This document shows, one piece after another, positions 36,250 to 44,980 of a stretch of 44,980 bases of DNA. A program made the translations under genes and the position numbers. The stretch is from Collybiopsis luxurians FD-317 M1 (taxonomy: Eukaryota; Basidiomycota; Agaricomycetes; Agaricales; Omphalotaceae). The stretch lies in contig KN834757.1 in the NCBI GenBank assembly GCA_000827265.1, forward strand, positions 299,553 through 344,532. The letters run 5' to 3'. Every line of letters begins with the position of its first letter. Within the stretch, counting starts at the first letter, position 1. The notes beneath the pieces were generated by a model that did no database searches, had not been told where the DNA came from, and saw only the letters and a list, made by a program, of their open reading frames with translations.

Positions 36250-36905
36250 CCATCTTCTGCCATATTGTTTGTCTTGGTCATGTATTGGAAAGGGGAACGC
36301 TGTGCCTCATGATGTATGATTGAAGTCCCTACCATGGTATTCCATTGTATGACATTCAAAATGTTAGAAGATACCCATTCTGATCAGAAGAGATAATAGA
36401 TCAGAGATCCAGAGTGAGAGTCAAAATAAAAGCTCACCACCCCCAATATCATGGTATACTTGAAGTGAGTGAGGCTTTCCATCTGTCAAGGAAGCCTCCA
36501 AATGTATATATGTGAATGGAAAGGATTGTAGGACTAAATTTTCAGGCTGCATGGCAGCAACAATATCAGAATTGAAATATAAGATCAGACCCAAGTCTAC
36601 ACAGTCACCTCAATTGGACTGAGAAATGTGACATTGATTGCCAAACTTCCTGCCGTTAAGCTGAGAATGGAATGAGTAGGGGTTACTTGGTAGCCATCAA
36701 GGGTAGCATTATTTAGCTTAGCATTGTCACTCAGATTAAGATCTGCAGGTGCACCCAGCCAGTTGTATGATGTGCCATTGACTCTCAGCAATCTGACCCA
36801 CCCCAGAGTCTACAACAAAGGTCCTCCATCAGTATGCAAACTCAGGTAACAAGAGAGTGAAACATATACATGGTTTGTTGTCCAGAAAGTTGGCCATGCC
36901 AGGAT

Positions 36906-37405
36906 TTGTTGCTCATAATGAAACCACCTAGAAATCATGAGTAACTGAAGGGGCACCCCCAAGATGATGGATGTAGATGTAGTACAAAGAAAGGGCAGAT
37001 GTGAGGGGGATCAATCAGTGATAAATATAAATTTAGTACCAGGTACATACATCTTCCCTCTACCAGCAAGCATGAGAATACTGCAAGTTGTTTTGTTACA
37101 TTGATAGAAGTATATTCACAGAGCTTGCAGAACACTGGAGTGATGGCCTTAGAAATGGGATCTCAGATGTGCACTCAGTGTCAAAAATCTTCCAATCAAT
37201 CCCCCTGTGGAATAACTGTGATGAAAGCATTGTCGAGCAAAATGATTAGTTTTGGATGAGGGCAAGTTCCATCTCAATTGTCCTTGCCAAGAGGATAGAA
37301 AGCAGCACCTCAATACTACCAGAGAAATGAAAATTTCTGTTGACATAGAATATGTAGCTGCTCAAAGAATTGGAGTGGGGGAAAACCATCCAGATTGCAA
37401 AAAGT
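36906..37405. other. Gap upstream of the glutaminase pseudogene
   Basis: This should contain the signal-peptide and first exons of the glutaminase copy. I see possible family-like fragments on the minus strand (for example AWPTFWTTN at about 36890), but no frame, signal peptide or start I would defend. Confidence 0.3.
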
Positions 37406-37413
37406 GCTGCGCA

Positions 37414-38955
37414 TAGTGTTGCCACGGCTCAGCTAGCTGCAAGTCAACTTACATAGCTGTGGCTCTCACACTTAGCCAGAATGAGCTGGCTCAAAAAAGC
37501 TTGAGCCAACTTAAGCTGGGGTCAAGCTGACTTCAAGCTGGCCAGCTGAAAGAAAATTCCCTCCAAAATTAACATAAAATATTTCTACAATGATTTCCTG
37601 CACCAGTCAGAACAAATGTGAGTGAATTATACAGGGTCCTAAGCCTCAAATGAGTGCTTAGCAGATGCTGTGGACCGATGTTGTTACATTGCTTGATGTG
37701 GTTACATGGCATAGTGTAGTAATGTGGCAAAATTTTCTCAGCAAAGGTTATATTGATGCCATACAATGCCGTTACATAAAACAAAACTGTATATGACATG
37801 ACTTTACTGAATCAATGTTGAAAAATGTTTGATATTTGCAATGCACTGAGGAAGGGGTCTCTGAAGTAAGCCCAGAGATGATAAGTACAATTTGAAAATG
37901 GATTTGGAAACAGTTGGGCAATGTTTGGCAATCGAGCTGGTAGGATGTCAGGAGCCATTCCTGTTTCAAGAAATTACCAATAAATAATTAAATAATTATT
38001 AGAAATATTTTTAGAGAGTAAGGATCTCTAGAGAGCTCTCTGATAAGATAAGGTAGGAGAATTAAGATTATTCTGCTTACTCATAGAGCTCAGGTCATAT
38101 TAAAATGAGTCAGAATGACTCTAAATGAATTAACTTGACTCAAAATGAGTCATGAATACTATAAAAGGCTAATGAAGCTTTTGAAAATTTTAAGTGGAGT
38201 CAACTAGAGTCAATTGGAGTCAAATTGCTTAAATAGGAAGTAATATAATTTTGTAATATAAATACTTGGGGATTTTTAGCCTTAATCAGTTTACTCCTTC
38301 CCCCCCCCACTTCTATGTACTACCAAATATAAAGTTTACCTTACACTTACTTTCTAAGAGCTCTGTGCAAGCTGTATCAGTGAATCCAGTTGTACTAGTT
38401 GGTTAGATTTAAGTTCTAAAGTCAAAGTCCAGGCCAAGTTATACTGTTTAAGCTAGCTAGACCCACCGAGAGGCTAGTAGTTTGAGCTACTGTTTTACAC
38501 TGTCAAGTTTATTACAGTCTAAGCAAGCTAGTCCCAGGGCGGTTAGTTGTTTCAGGCTCACGTTTACCAGTTACCGGAAGTTATATATTAAAGAAAGTCC
38601 ACCAAGTCAAGTTACCGTCACCGAATACCAGTACCAACCAGTCTACAGTTTGCCAGTACCAAATTACACCCACCAATTACTTTAAAGGCCAAATGAACTC
38701 ACAGTCCTAGTGAGTGCCTTGCATCTTTACAATACTGCATCTAACACACCTGCCTAACTGAACCCAGGTAGTTTTTATTCAACACACTGATACCTGACAA
38801 GGAGTCAACTGTGAGCCAGCTTTAAGCTGCAGCATTCAGCAAGGAGCTGTGGGAAGCTGGCTCATATGCGGGTGCCTGCCAGCTGACCAGCTCAGCTCCA
38901 GCCCCTGATCCACTCCAGCTAATAGCCAGCTTATTTACAAGCTGCGGCAACACTA
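37414..38955. mobile_element. hAT-like element (1.54 kb) containing a solo LTR
   Basis: It starts TAGTGTTGCCACGGCTCAGC and ends GCTGCGGCAACACTA, flanked by the exact 8-bp duplication GCTGCGCA (37406-37413 and 38956-38963). The arms carry many agctggctca/agccagct words in opposite orientation, as expected of hAT subterminal repeats. Without the inserted solo LTR (37946-38799) it is about 690 bp, and no transposase is present. Its ends resemble those of the 34038 element, but the internal words differ, so it is a different family. Confidence 0.9.
37946..38799. repeat. Solo LTR inside the hAT-like element
   Basis: This 854-bp sequence begins TGTCAGGAGCCATTCC and ends ATACCTGACA, so both ends carry the TGTCAGG/CCTGACA inverted repeat. 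It is flanked by AGGA on each side (37942-37945 and 38800-38803). It contains a possible TATA-like atataaatact and a pyrimidine run. No related internal region or second copy is in this window. Confidence 0.8.
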
Positions 38956-38963
38956 GCTGCGCA

Positions 38964-40700
38964 TGTATAGCAGAGGAATTGTATTGAGTACCTTTAAGTG
39001 ATTATCATACTAGGCTGGAAACTCTTCTTTCGTGGAAAAAGCCAGTAGCGAATCTTCACTCACTGAATGCAACCACTAAGGTGAAGATAAGGGAAGATTG
39101 TAGTTATGCAGTTAATTTTATCTCAATCCCAGCATGCACATTTTAGTGCGCAAGCACATCCAAGTTATAAACTGCAAGCTATTTATGATGGACCTTGGAG
39201 ACAACATACCTCAGGAGCCTGGTATAATGTCAGTGAGGAAAGCCCATTATACACTGTGTTTGTATTCATACTTGGTGTGCAGGATGGGGAGATAAGTTGG
39301 TTGTGAGTAGTGTAGGTTAAGTTATGAGATGGATTGAGAGCACTGGCATCCATATGTACAGGAGGGTGTGTAGGTGATATAAAGTGTATAAGATGGAGGA
39401 GGTACTTGCTGGAGGATATGTGTATGTGTACATCGGATGCAAAGGTTAGGGATACAACCCGTGAGGGTGTGGGGGTAGAAGGACAAGCAAAATAGTGTAT
39501 GTCAGCAGCTCATTGCTAGAGATGTGTGGTGTGATTCATAGATATATGGGTCTTCTGAATAGTGTTGAGGACAGAATCAGGCTTGGTCAAGGAGATATAC
39601 ATGTCGTTTGCAGTAGGTGTTTTAGGTTTCGGTGTAGATTCTGAGTCTCAGCTGTGAGATTTTTTGTGGCAGCCAAGGAAGTTCAAAGAGAGAGGCTTGA
39701 AAGGTCAAATCTTTGCAGCCCAAGTACTGAAACACAGTAAATTGTGCTCAATCTGTGAAAAACAGTAGGAGCGAACATACTGCACAGCCAGATGGTCATT
39801 TCTGGCAACAAATCATCCAACTCATTCCTTCTGATAGTAACAGACCTGCTTCATCTTCTGAGACTTTTCAGTAGGGTTCCAGAACATAGTCAACCGGGTT
39901 TGAGGAAGGGAGCAATTTGCAATGTACTTGGAGAGTTAGTGCCCAACAGCGTCTATTTAGGTTGCTCTGAGCTCTAGTTTGTCTCTCAAACAAATGCGAG
40001 GCTTGAGCATACTCCCCTCAAGAGCGCAAGCAGTAAGACACTTTCAGCAGGGATGCGGTGTATTAATCTGCTCAAAACCACTCTGCTTGTGCAGTATTTG
40101 TTCCTTGTTATGAGTACAGAATGTAATGTAGTATTTGTCTTTTCCTGGATTTCGCTTCCTTTGGTACTTACCCTGTGGGACATTTTTTATAGAAGCTGTA
40201 TGTAATCTTTTCTCACATTGCGCTCTGGGCAAGTTGGCGGAGCACAGCGAAGCCCCAAGCAAAACTGAGCCTGATTTGTATCTGCTCTTTTGGCTGCCTA
40301 CTCAGCCCATGAAAGCGGTGAATTGAAAGAGAGGTTGTTCATCAGTGGTGTATTACAGATGCATATGTATAGCCATGTTAATTATTCCGTGCCTACTCAG
40401 GACTCGTAAATCATCCATGCTGCACAAAGCACAATGACCCACAACCGGCAAGCTTGCTTTGGTGCAGCGATCATCTGGAAATGAGATTGAGTGGGAGTAG
40501 CGGCGGGAAGCAAGTGGCATTCGGCATTTAGAAGGGTCTCTTCTGGGATGGCATTACTGTTGAGAGTTCTGTTGGCTCTCACTCGCTCCTACAAATTGCC
40601 TACAGAATGGATTCCATAAATTTCACTTTAGGTACAAAATTGTAAGTATGGTCCATGTAATCAATGATCAGCTAGCCCAGCCGCATCAATATTACAGGCG
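38964..40700. other. Intergenic region, nothing identified
   Basis: About 1.7 kb separates the hAT-like element from the plus-strand DUF6533-type gene. Short open frames show no motif. CpG becomes more frequent after about 39000, suggesting the edge of the heavily decayed block. The promoter and first exon of the next gene probably lie at the right end. Confidence 0.35.
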
Positions 40701-40731
40701 CACTAATAACTATCTTTACTTATTGGCCTTC

Positions 40732-42615
40732 AGTCAGTTGGTTCAGCAGTTGGATCTTTCACTTACCCCTCCATCATTCTCATTGGAATATTTCAGCACT
40801 TCTTTACTATGACCATCTCCTCACTTTTGGTAAGTTTACCGTAGTTGACATTCACTGAACTAACAATCTGCAGATGCTGAAGTGCAATTTATCTGGTCTC
40901 ACCTAAGTACCAGCAAGCTGTTCCTACTCAACAGGTATTTTTCATTTGGAGGGAACATTGTAGTACTGCTATTGATGTTTTTTGTTCAGGCCGGAGTATT
41001 GGTAAGTCAATTTATCATTTAATCCTGGGGGTAGGAGATATCATTTATGTTTGCCATCTATGTTCATAGAGGTCTGCCACTTTCTTTGACATCTAAGAAT
41101 GTTCACCTTACCAATTTTTACATGGCCGACTTACCTTACTGTAGCTGTCATCCGTGGGCAGAGTTCCAACAGTTTTTTCATGGTATGTTTCAAATCTCCA
41201 GATACATCTACTATATCCCCAGTCTTTCTCTTGCCTGTATAGCCTTTGTCCAAGTCATTGTCACTAGTAAGTACCTTGTTGTGTTCTGTTAGGATTGGTG
41301 AGTGAAGCTGACAGACAAATTACCCTTTTCCAGTATTGATGACCATGCAGATAGTTGTACTTTATGGACGCGACAAACGTGTTATTGTCGGACTTGTATT
41401 TGCCATTGTTTTGGGTATTTGCGTCACCATTGTAAGATCTCATATCCTCCGATATTTGCATTTCCATGCACTCACCAATGCGGATATTCTTATTTTTTGC
41501 AATTTCAATTAGGTATCCCTTACCTTCTCTCATTCAACAATCGCTGTGTCCTTATATCCAATTGGATGTCATGATGTGTTGGATTTGAAAAAGTAACTGT
41601 CAACAGTGCTTCACTCTGATAATTTTGCTTAGGATTGATGCCACCTATCTCACATGTAGCTCTGCTTGTATGTTAAATTTTTTGCCCAGTCTACCACTCT
41701 ACATGGATTGATCCTGCTATTAGTGGTTTCCACAGGCTGGGTACTCACTCTAATATATGATGCTCTTCTATTCAGCATGACTCTCTTCAAAGCCTACCAA
41801 GAGCGCTCTCAACCAAAAGTAAAGTTATCTCTGTTTATGATTATTGTCCAGGATGGTCAGTTTGGCCTACCTTTCGTCTGATATCTCACAATGATCTGAC
41901 TGTTGAAATGCTGCCTGGGTTGCATAGGCTCTATGTATTTTGGGTATGCCTACCTCAACATGCTCACATTTTTTGTGAGTGACCTGTTTCACCATCTACT
42001 CAGGATTCTATTGACTTTGGAATGTTTCCAAAGGTGACTGGTGTATGTCCCTCTGATGATAGTACAAGCTCCTTCTATCTGATTTTGATCCATCATGCAG
42101 GACTCATTGTTAAGGGGAACTTTTTCACCTTTTACCAGTTGGTAAATACATCTGCCATCTGACACTTGGCCTAAATTTATATTGCTCACTTCACATCTGG
42201 TATCTCCTACCTTGCAAATTCCATGAAGCATGTCAGTCACACTGATGTCTCAACTTATGCTACACCTACACAAAATTGCTGATGAAAGATTATATGTCTG
42301 CCACGGAGATATGCTAGCGATACCAGCTGGTTCAAACTTCATATGACTCCCATGGTACATTGTATTTTTTACTCATCGTCTCATTTCTTGAGTTCAGATG
42401 CCGTCTGGGTTCTTACAATACAATACTGTTGGCTGTGAATAGATACCTATTCAACCATTGCATTCAATAATCAAGGCATCGAAAAGGGTGTAAATTATGC
42501 GGAGAATACAACAGACGGTGATGTAGATGGTTCTTCAAGCCCTACGGATAGCATTACTGGCAAAAGTAGAGTAGAAGTGCAGATGATAGATGTGAATCAT
42601 GCTTCAATAAACTAA
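40732..42615 (+). pseudogene. DUF6533-type membrane protein, probably decaying
   Basis: The exon structure mirrors the gene at 390-1132: LLYYDHLLTF, then an intron (40830-40873), AEVQFIWSHLSTSKLFLLNR followed by YFSFGGNIVVLLLMF, later CSCHPWAEFQQFFHG, MTMQIVVLYGRDKRVIVGLV, and near 41735 GWVLTLIYDALLFSMTLFKA, the last conserved segment of the family. The C-terminal tail ends at TAA 42613-42615. Splice sites between 40990 and 41340 and after 41830 are hard to place, and the first exon is not found. The gene may be functional with unusual introns, or already degenerate; sequence quality and CpG content are intermediate. No function is known for this family. Confidence 0.55.
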
Positions 42616-42824
42616 TCATGGACTGTCAGGATGGATTATCAATGCATGTGTATAGAATCATTAATCAGAGAGCCTGAAATCAGTTGTGTAGCCAAAGAGT
42701 TATAATAGCCCAATGGAGATCTTGTATCTACTCTATGTACAGTATATCACAAAGGATGTTGACCCCAGTGAGGGAGTGATATATATAGCTTTGACTTTTA
42801 ACATCTCATACTTTCATTTCCTAC
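42616..42824. other. Convergent intergenic spacer
   Basis: This roughly 210-bp spacer lies between two convergent genes (stops at 42615 plus and 42825 minus) and should contain both 3' UTRs. An AT-rich tatatcac/gatatatatag stretch lies at 42744-42786. Confidence 0.4.
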
Positions 42825-44980
42825 TCACTCTGACTCAACTTCATATTCTGGTGGTTCATACAGCATCCTCAGCATCCTAATATCCTCTACCACCCTCCTC
42901 AAATTCTCCATCTCTCTTCTCATATTAGCATTTGTCAACCTAACTTCTGGATTAGCTGTAGCTGCCACAAAGCTCTCTGGACTTGGTGTATTGTTAGCAG
43001 TAGCTTCATCATTGTCCAACAAGAGTTCTCTTGCTGGGAGATTGTTAACTGGTGCCTGAGATGTAGAGTTGGTAGCATGATCAAAAATCTGGGTTCCAGT
43101 GACTTTTCTTGGAGGCAGAGGCCCCATTAATTCCCAGGGTGCAGAGCTTGCCAGTTGATGGGGGTGGACACTGGGTGCAATTTTTCTTGGAGGAAGAATG
43201 CCAATCTGTCCAGGAGGTGCAGAAACTAAGTGTTTAAATCCTGATTGATGAGGCTCAGTTCCATTATGAATGAATGGTTCAACATGAGTTCCTTGTGGAA
43301 TATGCTGAAGAGGTGATGACCTCCGTTTCCTGAAACTGAATAAGGAGGCAAAGAAGCTCCCTGATGCTTTTTCATTACTGTGGTCCTTTATATGTCTCCT
43401 GCTCACTTGGCGGCGCCGGTAGAAAAGGACACCGAAAGCAAGAATGATGAACACAATGCCGCCGACAACACTTCCAGAAATTATTCCAGCTTTCAACTTC
43501 GAGCGAGAGCTGCTGCCACCCCCTCCACTGAGTGACGCAGTACTGATTGTTTTCTTCGGGAGGCTAAAGAACAGCAATGATGAGCTTGATAGGTACATCA
43601 AATACTTACTTGAGGGCAAGAAGAGCATACATGGCTCCTTGAGCTGGACTGTCAAAGATAATAAAAAGAGTCAAACATATTGCCTATAAAACAGCAACAT
43701 ACCTTGCACTACCACCCAATATGCTTCCATCAGATATACTGTACGTCGTGGGGAACACAGTAAAATTTTTCAGGTTCGAGGCAGAGGCATGCACCATTGA
43801 CACCAATGAATCCCTTGTGCTGTTATTGGTGACGGTTCCAGCGGTAAAAATGGTCCAATGGGACTTAGCGGTACTTCCTTGATTGCTGTCGTATGGCAGC
43901 CCGAATGATGAAGCTATGGAAAGCCCATTTGTGAGTGACAATCATTCCAAGTAAAATTAGGAATTCAACTCTCACCTGAGGAAATGGCATTCGTGTACCA
44001 TGAAGTTTGCTCGCTGTAGGTCTGGGAGGGGTATGAATTAGTTGGTAATGACTCCAAGGCGGAAGGTCAAAACTTACATCATTGTCTGCAAGATTGAAAC
44101 TGAGGAGCTTATCAGGGTAAAGATTTTACATCAAACCCCACGAGCTCGATGCCCCGTATGTCGAGGTTAAATGACCGGAGGACCCTGCAAGAGTCTGCCA
44201 CTGAGAGACGAGAGAGGAGGCAGTGTTCTACATGAACAGGAACATAATTTTAATAAATGCAAAGTGTGTAGAGGAAGAAAACATGCCAAATAACTGTTAG
44301 AATTATCGGATTCACCCACCGTACGGCTTATCTCAGCCATCGCCCGGATTGCGAGGATTCCTTTGATAGCCAAATTAGTCATATTCGCGTTGCTTAATTC
44401 ATCCGCAGAGATGCTAGAGAGGAAAAGACAAGCACCCAAGGTCAGTGACAAATGTCCGGGAAAATTCCAAAAGCCCATCAACTTACAATCCATTAGGTGT
44501 CAGCGGGTGCTCGGAGATAAGCGTATCGGTCCACTTCTTCAGTGTAGGGTACTAGAAGGGGAAAAGATATAAACGTTGGTAAGTGAAAGATTCTGTCGAA
44601 GGCGAGCAGAAGACATACATATGAAGACAGCAATGATCCATCGCCGCTAAATGTCGCATGCGCCCACGCCATAATCAACATGTCACTCGAGCTCTCCATG
44701 GCCGAAAAAGGCAATGGATTGTCATTCCCAACAGCGGATGGGAAATTGTTACCCAGGTCACCCGCAGCGAAATCCTCGTTGTAAAATCCAGACGATCCGT
44801 ATTGCAAGAGCGGTTCGAGAAGATATCCGGTCCATGATGCATTGATGCATAGGAAAGCAGGGAAAGAAGCGTATAAAGTTTCGACGGGATTGGTTCGCCT
44901 TGAGGATTCAAAACGCTGAAATTCAGAATACATTCATTACTAGACGGACGAACAACTCACTGAGAATTGCCGGTATCTTT
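42825..44980 (-). CDS. Glutaminase (GtaA-like), C-terminal half, membrane-anchored; runs off the window
   Basis: This is a secreted or surface glutaminase (glutamine to glutamate plus ammonia); only the C-terminal half is in the window. On the minus strand I read RRTNPVETLYASFPAFLCIN, ASWTGYLLEPLLQYGSSG, AAGDLGNNFPSAVGN, SDMLIMAWAHATFSGDGSLL, ADELSNANMTNLAIKGILAI, FGLPYDSNQGSTAKSHW, FPTTYSISDGS and, across an intron (43704-43651), GSASPAQGAMYALLAL. These are DUF4965/DUF1793 signatures. A Gly/Ser linker, one transmembrane helix (AGIISGSVVGGIVFIILAFG), a basic stop-transfer (YRRRQ) and a cytoplasmic tail of about 200 residues end at 42825. Domains look intact with GT-AG introns of about 50-60 nt and normal CpG in the upstream part. 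The N-terminal half lies beyond 44980. Confidence 0.88.

Larger units (their letters stand above)
35440..36905 (-). pseudogene. Glutaminase (GtaA-like) N-terminal half, broken
   Basis: The minus strand encodes the DUF5127 part of a fungal extracellular glutaminase: TLGWVRLLRVNGTSYNWLGA, VTFLSPIE, an intron to PENLVLQSFPFTYIHLEA, VYHDIG, EWVSSN, SPFQYMTKTNNMAEDG, then after the insertion at 36119-36249 MIYHVTNA, VTYQIGQN, NATLTNSQDTDFCGI, ASSPVVWGIGL, YTTTAGN, and finally SSNYADLVSLA-TGA-QAMAGMEIT of the following domain. It stops near 35440 without the C-terminal DUF1793 half and the membrane anchor. Arg-to-Cys (DFCGI) and CGA-to-TGA changes recur. A paralogue's intact C-terminal half lies at 42825 onward in the same orientation, so this looks like a partial tandem duplicate. 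Confidence 0.85.

Noticed and set aside
37946..38799. Third complete LTR retrotransposon
   Set aside because: Only one LTR-like unit with AGGA flanks is present and no internal gag-pol lies between its ends, so it is a solo LTR.
35440..44980. One glutaminase gene split by insertions
   Set aside because: On the minus strand the C-terminal half lies upstream of the N-terminal half, so insertion alone cannot produce this order. Two copies are required.

Overview
The window reads as nuclear DNA of a mushroom-forming basidiomycete (Agaricomycetes). Genes are split by many introns of about 50-60 nt with GT-AG ends. The recognisable proteins are lineage-typical: a DUF6533-type membrane protein, a TKL-like protein kinase, nuclear poly(A) polymerase, a GtaA-like glutaminase and a DUF6729-like/3'-5' exonuclease protein. 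The intervening DNA is packed with chromovirus (Ty3/gypsy), DIRS and hAT-like elements. Nothing bacterial is visible.

Layout. 1-1132: DUF6533-type membrane protein gene (minus). 1133-3139: mostly non-coding, with one copy of a dispersed repeat. 3140-6983: two well-resolved intron-rich genes on the minus strand, a TKL-like kinase and PAP1, separated by at most a few tens of bases and possibly joined by a splice. 7311-12253: a large plus-strand gene (AT-hook, acidic tract, DUF6729-like zinc region, RNase H/DDE-like region, DEDD exonuclease, Cys-rich tail), interrupted by seven TGA codons. 12978-33770: a 20.8-kb stack of nested mobile elements bounded by about 60-bp inverted repeats and 7-bp direct repeats. 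33895-38963: two hAT-like non-autonomous elements, a solo LTR, a tRNA-bearing SINE-like insertion and the broken N-terminal half of a glutaminase gene. 40730-42615: a second DUF6533-type gene (plus), probably decaying. 42825-44980 and beyond: the intact C-terminal half of a glutaminase gene (minus).

Nesting history read from the junctions. A DIRS-type element (gag, RT-RNase H, tyrosine recombinase; minus strand) was split by chromovirus A (14180-27768, target duplication TTGCT) just before the recombinase's catalytic tyrosine. Chromovirus A was hit twice by family B: once in its left LTR (solo LTR 14534-15062, duplication GAGAG) and once in pol (full element 17292-23641). A separate 879-bp element sits between the DIRS gag and RT.

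A single mutational signature covers about 7-42 kb. CpG is visibly scarce, nearly every stop that breaks a reading frame is TGA where the family has arginine (CGA to TGA), and many other conserved arginines have become cysteine. This is what C-to-T decay at methylated CpG would produce. PAP1, the kinase and the glutaminase C-terminal half look intact. All intron and domain calls were made by eye from translation; no database search was run.
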